Part shown: in pieces, positions 1 to 11,690 of the stretch
Layout: each line of letters opens with the position of its first letter
How positions within the stretch are numbered: position 1 is the first letter of the stretch
Source of the DNA: Membranipora membranacea
Lineage: Eukaryota; Bryozoa; Gymnolaemata; Cheilostomatida; Membraniporidae
Direction of reading: 5' to 3'
NCBI GenBank assembly: GCA_914767715.1
Contig: OU612070.1
Coordinates: forward strand, 17,842,025 to 17,906,024
DNA: 64,000 nucleotides
The notes under the pieces: generated by a model
The model's input: the letters and a program-made list of their open reading frames with translations, nothing else
What the model was told of the DNA's origin: nothing
The model's database searches: none
Translations under genes and position numbers: made by a program

Positions 1-83
1 ACCCTTTCTGCGCAAAGTGCTGAGAATCGTTTGGTTTTTATAATTGGTTGCCCCCTTGTCTCACCCAGTCACCTTGTTTGTAG

Positions 84-1218
84 AATGAGTTCCATGTATG
101 GAATCAGGACAATGATATGATTAGTTTCTGTAAGGAGAAGGGAATCACTTATTCCTGTTATTCTCCACTTGGCTCACCTCAGAGATGGTGAGTGTCAAAT
201 ACATAAACAAGTAACTATTTTAAGTATTTCAAGTATTTATATGTTTATTATCAGATAACTTACCTAGCTTAATTGTTGAGTATAGCAGATCATTATGAAT
301 CAAGAAATTGGGTCACCACGTCTAACCGTATGTCTAAAAATTTGATGATTTTGGTACAGCGATGCTACATGTACTTTTATGTTAGCCTATTTTTGCAACA
401 GTGGCCGGTGTGCAAAGGGAGGTATATAATTACCCAAATCAAGCTTTGGTTCCCTCTGGTTACATGTCTGAATCACTCGTTGTATTTAAGGGGCGCCCAA
501 GCATCTGATGTAGGTGTGCTTATGGAGGATCTGACAGTTTGCAGAATAGCCAAGGATCACAATAAAACACCAGCACATGTTCTGCTGAAATTCTTGCTGC
601 AAAGAGGCCTCATCGTACTGCCTAAAAGTGTTACACCAGAAAGAGTCAGAGCTAACATAGAGGTATGTATTATAAATAAACATTCATGCCATTGTGAAGC
701 CTCTGACTTACGATCGATTATATTAGCTATCTCAAAATTTATGCTTCGCGAGTAAAGGATGCTTAAGCTAAAAGTTGACTTTAGAGGAAATCTATATAAA
801 ATGACAAAATAACTTTGAGCTGAGGTGTTTGTGAGTTCCGGTCATAAGAATTATCATTAGATATTTAATTGCCTCAAAAAAAAGATAATAAATGATTAGC
901 TGCCGATGACTTATTTTTTAATACCTCATCAAATCATGATATAGTTCTCTATGTCTATGTCTGTCATTTTTCTAAGGACCACATAGCTGACCGTATAGTG
1001 TAAAAAATGTGTGATTGCTCAAAAATGACTAAATTTATTAAAAGTGAAGTGACATGTAAATATCTAGTTGTTATTTTCTGTAACAGGTGTATGACTTCAC
1101 TTTGTCTGACTCTGAGATGGAGGAACTTAAAGCTGCTAATAAAAGTCAAGTTCTGTTGGATCCATCTACCGCTATGGCCTCAATAGATTTCAGCAAGCCA
1201 AACTGGCCCACACAATAA
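84..1218 (+). CDS. aldo-keto reductase, C-terminal part (gene enters from the left)
   Basis: Three exons join in frame: 84-187, 491-662 and 1087-1218, ending at TAA. The gene begins left of the window. The product matches the C-terminal half of NADPH-dependent aldo-keto reductases (aldehyde reductase type, cytosolic TIM barrel). Exon 1 encodes the strand-helix ending in SPLGSPQRW. Exon 2 carries the NADPH-binding stretch LPKSVTPERVRANIE, the family signature around the Lys-Ser of the cofactor pocket, preceded by HNKTPAHVLLKFLLQRG. The last exon reads VYDFTLSDSEMEEL and ends in a short tail NWPTQ. The catalytic Tyr and Lys lie in earlier exons outside the window. The exact substrate class cannot be told; an AKR1A1-like enzyme is the best guess. 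Confidence 0.9.
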
Positions 1219-4200
1219 ATTAGAGCACGGGTACCTATACCTATCTATTATCTATCCAGTAATCTTTTTTAGTTTTTTAGTTGTTCTATACTTTTGTGAA
1301 AATTGCAGTGCGTTTCTCAATTCTCATAACATAAAACCATATATTTTCATATTATTACTTAAATATTTTGCCGAAATGTTGCAGCTGTTTTAGTTTTGAT
1401 CATACAAAATTCTTGCAGAACCTTTTTCTCATACTTCTGATTTGATACTTTGTGATTTGATGGTATACAAACAGCAAACTTAAACAATAAATAATTACTC
1501 TACTGTTATCGAATACTTTTCGTTTTTGGTGGAAAATCCTTTGTGATTTGATTGATAACCCTTGTGCAACATTCATGAATGTTAGTGCAAGAGTTTTATG
1601 TAAACACTGGGTTACAACCCACCATGAAGTGTGTGATTCACTTTTATTTTAAACGGCAACCAAGTTTAAGCTGGCTTCTTGGCAAAGTGGTGGTATGATG
1701 AGACCATATTGAGACATATAATCAGGTCGCTCGCTCTACAATGATGACCTCACTATTAGATGAAGCATTATACTGTGTTTGTTTATATACTACACAAATA
1801 ATTTGAGTTTTGGAAACATACAGTTGCCTAGTAACAGCTTACCTAAGTTTGAGTTAATGTTAAGTTTTGTAATATTTTAATAGATCTTGATTCACTAAAA
1901 AGCCTTATCATTTTTTTAATGTGGCCCACTAGATGATCCAAACACCTCGCAGAGCAGCAATGAATAATACAAAAGACTATTCTAGTTCTAATGCTGACAA
2001 TATTACGGGATTTACATGTGACCATTTAACTTTGGGTGGTCGATAATAATGCTAGCTAACCTTAAATTATTCTCAACATTTCTCCTGTGAATACTAAACC
2101 CCTCAAGGGTAAGATAACTAATTATGCAACCTGGTTATATAAAGTGTTACATCAGGTCCCAAACTCCCTGGTTACATAAATTATTATACAAATAACCATA
2201 TAACCGAATGTAATTTATTCAGGAGTTATGCCCTTTTTTGTATGGGGAGATGACCCTATCCTCACGTTGGATTGTGCAGGGATAGTTTAGTCAGTTATTT
2301 GGAAGCAGGCATTCTCCCAGTTGTATGAGATGATTTAATAAAAGACTGGCAACAAGATTTTTTTTTATTAATTTAACTCTGTTTTTTAAAAATGTGAAGG
2401 CTTAACTCAATTCCACTTTGACCACGCTGTTGCATTATTATGGCTATATGAACTTACTATCTTAGATTGTATGCCAAAATTTAAAGAATGAGATTTGAGA
2501 AGCATAAAGGCTGCTTGAACGCATGTTTTTCAGGAGTAATTTTTTGGTGTATTTGGTGTATGAGGTTAGTGTGTTGTGATAACGCCTCAGTAGCCTCATT
2601 TAAAGCTGGATGGACTGCATTGAAGAGAAGCTACTCTAGATACAGGTCAGTAGGTCACTCCTTGGTTTGGTAATTTTAGAGAAAACGATAAAGTCTGCAT
2701 CTGGAGAAGCTTAGCTTGTTGTTACGACTTTGAAAAGGGTTGTAGTCTTGTCTGTCAAAACAACTCCCAAACTATCTCCATTGCCAATAAATGGAGAGTT
2801 CGTCGATCTCGCAACACCAAAAGTTTTTACCATCCTGATTTGACAGTCAGACATCTTAATCATGTTGTATATCACTGAAGTTGTTTTCATTGTCGCATCC
2901 ATCCGTGATTGCGTTCTTCCCTGTACTGTTTACGTTGTTCTGGTCAGGCATTATATGGGATAAGTATACACTCTTACCATCCCAATAACCATCCTAACAT
3001 TCTATGTGACAATGTTTATCCATCAAGCCTGTATTATTAGACATGACTTGGCAGTGCTGTACATAGTGATTGCTAGACTCCGGCCTCCTGATTATTGGCA
3101 AGGATTCTATATATGGGAGACGAACATCATAAGCTGTAAATAGTTAACATTTAAACTGATTGATTACCTTCTGAAATGGTTAATGAAAGCTAAATGGAAG
3201 CACTTCAAAGAATTGCTTGTCATGACCCTCAGCCTGCAATCAACTGAGGGAGTTCATTACTGCGATTGCGATCAGCGCATATTGAAGCCTGATTAATTTG
3301 TTCTTTCCTCTCAGATGGAGGCCTACAAGTAACTAGATTGGTAAAAAGAGGTAAAAAAATGAACCCTCTCTGTCTGGCTCCTTTAAAAAGTGCAGCCACC
3401 GCTCTTTGGTGGCTATTGGTACTTTTGCTACTAATAATGTTGCATGGTAGAACATCTGATAGTTTTCAAATTTTACCGGTTTGATAGACTAGAAGGTGAG
3501 ATAGCAATTAAACGCTTATTACTATGAATCGTTAATGATTTATGTGGTCTTAATCACTGCAAAACAATAGAATTGGTCTCTTTTATCTGTTGGCATCTGA
3601 TGATATGACTAATATTATGTGGAGCTTCATGAGTCATAGTATCGATGTTTGTGCAGCCAGTTTATATCCATGCGGCACATCCAGGGTCCTACAGCTCCCC
3701 CCTACTAATAAGCAGCTGGATGTTATCATCTTATGTGAATCATGTTAACCAATAAACTAAAATTTAGATCATTACAACAACTCCTCACAAATCCATCAAT
3801 CTAGATATGTGGTGAAGTGTTTGTACCATTCTCAGCCCTCTAGTGGCCCAAAACACTCATTTGCACTTACAGGATTTAATTCATGTTCAAAACATGTTTT
3901 TGCAGAAAACTGCAATATCATCTTGAAACTGCCATCAATCAATGCTTATCATAAATATAATATAAAATAACAGTATATTATGTCCATGACGTTTAAATTT
4001 TTGTCCTGTTAAGATTATACAGGTACTTAGTTGATGTGATTATGGTGAGATTATATGGTGTTGGTGTTGAGGCTTGAGCCTGGTCATAGCTGAAGTGTTC
4101 AGACGTTTGTGGGAAGATTTTTGCAGCTAATCTATCAGGCATGTCTAAGCCCTGTGACTATCTGAGAGTTTGCAGGCAGTGCATGCTCTGTGCCAACTAA

Positions 4201-7200
4201 AGTCTGGTGCTGGGGGTCAGGGAGTACACATTGGCGTCTCTGGTGTTAGATTTTGTTTTGCACAGGCCATAATTGTCCTCCCTGTTTGTATGGTGGGCCC
4301 GGCTGGAGGTGAAAAATAAGTTGAAAACAGAGTATAATGTCTGAATGTTTGTGTACTGAAACAGTAAGTCTATGACACAAGAACAGGAATTCCATGAATC
4401 ATTCATCAACCCACAGGAAAGGAATTCCTTGCTATAGTGTTGCAAAACTCTGTTCCAACATATATAAATCATATATATGAAGCAGAAAAGTATTTGGGTA
4501 TTTGAGAATGTCATGATGAATTGGAGAAATAAGATTGAGGGTGATGAGGCCTAATATGTTGCATAACATGTTTATAGCCAGTAGAGGTTATGCGCCCCAA
4601 TATCCCTGCACTGCCAGTTGAATGACTTGCTTTCATCCAACAAGCATAAATAGGTAGTGGTAAAATTAGGTTGCAAAGGTAATGTTGGTTATTTTCAGAA
4701 GAAAAATGAAATTTGTGTCCCAACCGGTTCCAACATTGTTTAACTCACAATGTTCACATCAATAAACTAAATTTAGATGCTCCATATAGGGGCTATTGGA
4801 AAATACCCTGGTACTGTGTGGTAAGGGTTATTGCCTTTGCTATTCTATTATTTATCACAATCTATTCCGCTTCGTGACAAGTAAACATCAACAACACGCT
4901 CGCTGGCGACATGCAGTCAATGACTGCAATGAGCAGTAAACAGGTCCATATCCTGAGATAGGTCAGGGTTTCCATCAATCAACAGTCAACTGTGCTGTAA
5001 ATAGTTTGACAATCCACAATGACAAATCATACCAGCAACTGATGTTATTTTTATACTCCACCACTAAGCTATTTTAGATGCAGGGTAACCCCACTGAACC
5101 AGTTCCAGCGGTAGCGACAACTGGATAATTTATGAATAATTGCCACGATACACAAGTGTACGGATGAGTGAAGAGTTGATGGCAACAACTCATTAATGCA
5201 TCCGTTATCTGATTCTGCTTACAGTCAACAAGAAATTTTATGCTAAAGTTGCAGTTTTGTAAGGCCGCTAGCCGCTGCGTCAGTATGTATGGAGTATGAC
5301 CTGTAGGGACATTAGTGTTGAAAGTAGACTGGTCACAAAATGTTAAAGCTGCAATCATGTTCATCAGCACTACAAACTCCAGTATAGGCTTTGTTGAACT
5401 GCTGAGCTCCATTCTTTCAGTGTTTTGTTATGGAGATTATGAAGCTTTGGCTCTTAGCCGGTAGTGGAATTTGTAGCTGTGATTACAATCCTTGATCTAT
5501 CTAGATTTGTTCAAAACAGGCGCACTCTTTATAGAATACGGACAGATACACACTTTGCAGATGGCCTGCTGATTTGAAAACATCTCAACACTCCAAAGAG
5601 CTCAGTAGAACGAAAAACACAATTTTAAGTAGAGATATCTACATTCAGTGAGTTGCACTCTAGTGATACAGAATGTTTTAGACTTCAGGGTTGATTAAAA
5701 AAAAGGTTGATGAAAGTCGGATGTCATATCACACGCCACATCCCAAAGCATGGGCGGCGAAATATTATTTTGCTTTAATGGCAAGGCCGCAATATCTGCG
5801 CCAGTTTGCTCTCTGTTTGCAGGCAGGTCGGAGCACACCTGGGGGCCAACCAAACCCCAGTAGTCGATGAGCTGCAACACAGCAATAGGCCAAGGAGTTA
5901 ACTCCTTGAATAGGCTAAGTACAAAACTTGCTCAGTTATTCCCGCCAACACACACTCAAAAATCGTCAAGGTTCATTTTCCAAGTTGCGCATCAGGTATG
6001 AAACAAGGCTAAAGGGTTTTCTAGGTGGTCATATACTTGATAGATTGGTTGTAGCTATCCAGTTCACAAGAAAATTAGCCTCCCTGATATCGTGCTACTT
6101 GCACTTCATACTATTTTGCAGCCAACTTCTGCTTTCAGTTCTCTAAGTAGGTCATTGCTAGACGATTAATTGATCTGATAAGAATAGCCTGATATCTCAG
6201 AAAAGTGAATGCTGGTGGGGCGTATGGTATACAAAGTGAGACCACAGCCTACATTTGTTGGCAACTGTTCAAGAAATTATAACTGCCAGTCATTGCTCAA
6301 AATAGGTTTTGTATCATGGTATGAAAATATGGGAGCAAATAACTTTCGATTTTTCGCTCCGCCTTTCCAATATACAGTCTTAGGGAATTCACATAGCCTT
6401 AGCCTCTGTGATTATTGAATCAAAATTTAAACTATAAGATCACAGCTAAGTTATTCTCACTGCTGAGCAGAGTCAGTAGCCTAACAGCTTTGTAAAAACA
6501 TCTCTATAACATGTATTGATTTTCTTTGTATTACATAATTTACTCAGATAATAATACCATTGCAAAATACATCAGAGTGCATAATACCAACAGAGCATTA
6601 TAGATTGAGAGTTACAGAAATAATAACCAAAGTACAGCGTTGTTGATGGGGCGTTAGCTGCTCACTCGCTGACGCATCGATAACAATCCATGGTCACCTG
6701 GTTACGATGTAAACTGTTAGATCAATAGTGCTGTTATGAATGAACTTGTTATGAACCCATATAGGCATGCATTGATATATGGATTTCCTCTGAGGGTTGC
6801 ATGTTTCTACTCTAGCTGAGCCAATGAGTCAGTGAGTCATCGGCAAGAGCGATAGAAATAAACAGATCGATACAATGTGTCATAATAACACTCAGTAGCG
6901 GTATATGAGTGAGTGGTGGGTGTCTAATGGGATTACTCCCTAACTGTAGTATGAGTCATTTCCACTGCAGTGACGGAAAGGCCGATGATAGTAATTCGGT
7001 CAATGTCAACTTTTAATGTTTAATGCAGCCATGAAATATAGATTTTGTTTTTCTGTAGTGCTTTTTTATATATAACTATCTCATCAGAATGAGGGGATCG
7101 CGGACAAACATTTTATATGTACACTTTGACACTTCCATCCCTTGGTTATTTCCAAAAGTGGTGATGAGGTGAGAATAAAAGGGAGCTCTCAGGTGGAATC

Positions 7201-8850
7201 CTCCAATTTAGTAGGATTGATGATCCTGGATTTCCCTAAAGTTCACATTCCAAATTGTGCAATCCTCGTTATCTTTGACCAAAGTCATATCAGAGGTCAC
7301 GCTTATCAATCAAAAAAATTTAGGCAATAGTCTTGCGTAATGTGACTTTGGACAATGGAATGTGAAAAACAAGGGAAATCTATATAGCCTGAGCATTTAG
7401 AATCTGTACTGTCACCACATTAAAAGGACAGTTCAGAAATGGGGCGGGTCTGAAAATGAAATGGAACATAGTCTAAATGTTGGGGAAGCCCTCGGCATAT
7501 TTTCTATCCAAGAAGTTATCTGGAATGGGTTTGCTCATCGATAAATTGAATTTCGGTGTCTTCGAGTAATCTAGTGAGGAACATGAAACATCCTGTGTGT
7601 ATGGGAGGTACAGTATCTGAGCTCACCAAATTATAAAAGTGACCAAATTATCTACAACTTCTCTTTTGATGGAACAAACTTGTAAGAGCCAGTAAATTGA
7701 GCTAAAGTGAAGAATAACCTGTCCCTCAGCCATGGATATTGCTCAATATTGATAAAACAGGTTTTCAACAATGTCGCTAAATTACAAAACTAATTTGGCC
7801 ACAAGGCATTAAAACTATAATATTCCGAGTCCAAATAAACTGTGGACTGTTGCTGTAACATTTTGAGAATGTTGACCAAGCGGATTTCCCAATATGTTAC
7901 GTCACTGATAAAATTATAACCTGGTTGTCACATGTCCAGGCAACAGATATGGAATCCCACTGTTTAGGTACCATAGTACACTTATTGCGCAATTGATTAT
8001 ATTCTTGATATCAACCAAATTTGAATGCTTCATCAAATTACAACTTCTTTATCTCTGTACTCTGAATGGGATTTCACAGCAGTTCTCACATGAGTCTTAG
8101 CAGTAGGTCCATTAATAGAAGTATGGGGATTTCGACATCATATTTTATTTGCTTATGCTCATCTTGTTTGAACAGCAAAGTTTTAGCTTTTTTTGGTAAA
8201 ACTATTGCAGGGATCACTCAGACTGTGTCCATTGTTTTAGAAGTCCAAATTACATTTATGTTCAACCTAAACATCATCAAATACTAGACATGGGGAATAG
8301 GACATATAGCGATATGCTAAGCCATATCACCAGTTACTACCGTCAGCAAAAATCTGAGGTTTATCTAGACTTTATTATTGCCAATTGCAATTTCTCCCAG
8401 TTTGTACAATTGGCCGCATGCCAGAGTGCATAGTAATTTCTCCGGAAGACTTGTAGCTCTGAATTTTCTTTTGATGATAGTATTATTGAATGACAATATG
8501 GATTTGACTGCAACATTGAACGTGGCACCCAGGGTTGTTTTGCTGTTTTGCAGAGCTCTTGTCAAGTGCTGAGAAAACATTTCCGCTTACATATTGTTAC
8601 TTTGTTTATACATGCCTGGCACATCGATCTGAAGTACATAGTCAATAGGCTAGACTTTTCGCTTGGTTTAATTTCAAACAAATATATCATCACAATGTTC
8701 AGTCTATTCAACAACACCACGATGATCGCAGAGGTTGATCAAAGTTCAGCCCATAATTTGTATGGGAACTCCTTATATGGATGGAAAAGGATTTCCTATC
8801 CGGATGCGCTTGTTGTTTACTAGATAGTTTTCATCTGTGTTACGGCATAC
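1219..8850. other. long intergenic stretch without a recognisable gene
   Basis: No open frame here exceeds about 110 codons, and none of the translations look like a known family or join across splice sites. The sequence is AT-rich with many stops. Apart from an imperfect palindrome at about 1561-1592 and a tiny flanked palindrome at 5891-5908, I see nothing structured. The last kilobase may contain distal control sequence for the bZIP gene to its right. Confidence 0.6.
5891..5908. mobile_element. mini-palindrome insertion (CAAGGAGTTAACTCCTTG)
   Basis: A perfect 18-bp palindrome, CAAGGAGTTAACTCCTTG, is flanked on both sides by AATAGGC (5884-5890 and 5909-5915). The direct repeat looks like a target duplication. 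It belongs to the family of very short flanked palindromes described in the findings. Confidence 0.6.
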
Positions 8851-8859
8851 CAATAATTA

Positions 8860-9129
8860 TGACGTCACTGCGCAAGAGGAAAATCCCTCACCGATAATGA
8901 GTAATGACTGATGGGCGGTACCAGGCGCTATAAAGCAACAACAGCTGTTTACTTCATGAAGTATAGAACATTCTCGCGCATTCTATCACATGATGTCATT
9001 ATTACAAAACATCATTACCTATTGTCAAAGTTGAGTCAGAAGATCTGCAGCGCAGCCCGAGGATTTCCCTTTTCTATTAATAGCCCATTAATATCGCGCA
9101 AACAAGTAAGGAGAGCTTAGAGTATATAA
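8860..9129 (+). promoter_or_regulatory. promoter of the bZIP gene: CRE sites and TATA box
   Basis: A perfect CRE, TGACGTCA, lies at 8860-8867 and is followed at once by a CTGCGCAAG C/EBP-like site. A near-CRE, TGATGTCA, sits at 8991-8998. A TATATAA box at 9123-9129 lies about 55 bases before the first ATG. CRE sites are bound by ATF/CREB and some Fos/Jun-family dimers, so the arrangement suggests stimulus-induced and possibly self-regulated transcription. The site assignment is by consensus only. Confidence 0.6.
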
Positions 9130-9184
9130 CCCTTAGCCGTTGGGGTATCCCTCATTCGTGAATCACCAGCAGTATTGAACACAC

Positions 9185-10826
9185 ATGCCTGAGAGCAGTA
9201 ACACACACAGCAGTATAAAAATGTTTTACAACGCAGATTCACCATCATTTGAAGAATCGTCAATCATGCCTGAGAATAACAACAAAGGCTTCGACAATGT
9301 CAACTATGGAAGTAGTGAATTTTATGATATGGATGCTGAAGTCTCATACACGGATTTGTTTACCAGTTCCGGACAAGATCAAGCAGTGGTAAGTAAGGTA
9401 AATACCATCAACTCAAATATCTCTTCAATACATCTTTATTAACTATCCAATGCATAGAAAAAGTTTTTAAACTGCAGCATATATATCAGGGACATTTGAA
9501 TTTGGTAATGTAGCTTGAGTCTTCTAACTTGATCTGGAATAATATTGTGCCGCTTGTTAACTTCAGGACTTGACTCTGGTATTGCGCAACAACACAATGT
9601 CCCATTCATTCACCTATTGACGTCATGGAACTCCTAAATTTGATTGGCTTATATTGGGTAAACAACACATGTGACTGGGCTTTACACTGTCTAAATATAT
9701 ACTTGAAAACAACATGACATGCAATCAGTCATACCAGGACAAAGTTTGAGCATTGCCAGTTGAATACCGGGTAAGACTTCAGTACTGAATTTGCGAATTT
9801 TTTATGTTGAGAGTTTATTTACAATCAGTAAAAATGAGCAATGGTATTAATTTTCCTTTTTTCCCTATTTTGCAGCCTGACTTTATGACACTGAACACAC
9901 CAGTAACATCTTCAGAGTTTAACCCATTGAACACATTAAGCTACATGCCTCCAGTCACAGCAACAGCTCACAGTGCTCTACCACAGCTAGAGTCTCCTTT
10001 CTACAGCTCAGCCAGCAGTAACTACTCAGTATCTCCTGCTCCATCACAAGCCGCTGGACTACCAGCAGTACCAGAGAGTATGTATGGTAGAGGACCAGTC
10101 ATTGTACCATCAGCTACACCCCAGCCACAGAAACCCAGACGAAAGGGAGGCAGAAAACCCAAAAATGATCCGGTAAGCATCTAACATCTAGAACAGTCTC
10201 TGCTACACTAGAATTTGGTAATTCCACCTGATGTCTCATGACTCATTAAGAATCAGATAAGTGGACAATAAATTGCGCAACTGTGTTAATTAGTTATCTG
10301 AGTCACTGAGTCACAAGGCCACTTAATTGGTAGTTTAAATATAGGAACCGGTATTTACAAGTTATTTCGCAAACATTTCCCAATAGCCCATATGTAACAT
10401 GTTGTTCTAAGTGAATATGATTATCACTGAGTGACATAGTTGTTTATGTTCTTCTTCTCTTGATTACAGTTACCACCACATTTAGAGGAGAGACGTAGAC
10501 TCAGAAGAATCAGAAACAAGGATGCCGCCCAGAAATGTAGAGAGAGAAGACTGGCTCAAACCTCAGACCTGCTTCAGGAGATCGATCAGCTAGAGAGACA
10601 AACCAGATACTTTGAGGAAACCATCAACAGAATGAGAGAATTCAAGGATCAGTGCGAATACATCCTCAACACACACAAGAACAATTGTAACATGAACAGA
10701 AGACGCAATGTCGTATCTGGACTCACAACCCTTAACTATGGCCCAATGCAGCCATGCTCTGTAGCACACCGGCGATCCAGCAGTTCAGAAGGGGAGATGA
10801 GCTCACCCACTGCTTATATTTTGTAA
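9185..10826 (+). CDS. Fos/ATF3-like bZIP transcription factor
   Basis: Three phase-0 exons, 9185-9388, 9876-10172 and 10470-10826, give 285 residues. The first half is acidic and Ser/Asn-rich, then Pro/Ser/Ala-rich, typical of activation regions. Exon 2 ends in a basic patch RKGGRKPKND. Exon 3 opens with the bZIP basic region: RIRNKDAAQKCRERR keeps the invariant Asn, the two Ala, the Cys and the Arg of DNA contact. The zipper follows and ends in EYILNTHKNNC, close to the Fos/ATF3 ending (ILxxHRPxC). Heptad d positions read Leu-Leu-Phe-Met-Cys, so the zipper is poor in leucine and probably needs a partner. A later in-frame ATG at 9221 is possible, but the first ATG downstream of the TATA box is preferred. 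Confidence 0.9.
9618..9625. promoter_or_regulatory. perfect CRE in intron 1 of the bZIP gene
   Basis: TGACGTCA occurs inside the first intron, 230 bases after exon 1. Together with the upstream copy it makes a CRE-rich first 1.5 kb of the gene. Confidence 0.45.
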
Positions 10827-11330
10827 CAAACGGCTTCAAAACCAATTTTTCTATAGGCTAATCAAATTTCCAGTTGTGGTGTTGTCACACAGATGTGGAT
10901 GAGTCCACAGGTGCTACTCTTAGCGTTTCCAGATTGTTCTCAGTATTATCAGTGTTATGTATCCTCGAGGATTCTGAATCTCTTTTCTATGTTAAACCGC
11001 AATATTTGGTATCATTCCTCCAATGCATTGTGTGTGGGCAACTCCAAATTGTTCAAGGCAATCATATTTTATTTTTACATGTATCTATATGTTATGCTAC
11101 ATACATTCTCATAAATTGACCTACATTCAGAACAAATATCAGAGTTCTATTTATTTTTGTACATATATTTTTTCCATTACTCTCACTGGCGTATCATACG
11201 AAGTCAATATAAACACTGACTCTAAACTAAAAAAGAAACCTCCAAACTTATTATCAGAGCAAAAATGAAAGTAATCTACTTTCCAATGTTGACCATCATG
11301 CTCATCATCGTATGAAAAAAATAATACACT
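10827..11330 (+). other. likely 3' UTR of the bZIP gene with an AU-rich element
   Basis: After the TAA the sequence becomes AT-rich. An ATTTATTT tract at about 11147-11154 resembles the AU-rich elements that destabilise immediate-early mRNAs such as Fos. No clear AATAAA was pinned down. The frames here are open for up to 80 codons but show no family resemblance. Confidence 0.35.
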
Positions 11331-11475
11331 GAAAAACTGAGCTGAGTATGGGCTGAAAAATATGAGCAGCTTTAGTCATGATGGCATAAATAGCTCAGCA
11401 ACGCCTTTTTGTATTAAGTGCTGTGTCATTATATACATGCTAAATTATCAATAATACTATTACTATTAGAGACTT

Positions 11476-11690
11476 TGACGTCATGAGTAAAAAACTACTT
11501 GATAACACAAGATTTGCTGAATGAAACCCGATAATATAAAAGGCTGACAATCCGTAAAACCTACACAATAAATATCCTTACAATAAACATAAAACATAAA
11601 ACAATAGCAAAAATGACTACACCTCTTAAATGGATATTGCGTGTGCCTGGAACAGCTCACACTGCGTAAATAAAAAACAAGGAAGTTGAG
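11476..11690 (+). promoter_or_regulatory. isolated promoter-like patch with CRE, TATA and a tiny ORF
   Basis: A third perfect CRE (11476-11483) is followed by a TATAAAAG box at 11535-11542. An ATG at 11613 opens an 18-codon ORF reading MTTPLKWILRVPGTAHTA and a stop. The spacing is what a short-transcript promoter would show, but no splice-joined continuation was found. It may be a small-peptide or noncoding gene, or chance. Confidence 0.25.

Noticed and set aside
4197-5412. Several minus-strand frames of 70-112 codons
   Set aside because: No recognised motifs, no joining splice sites and ordinary AT-rich composition.
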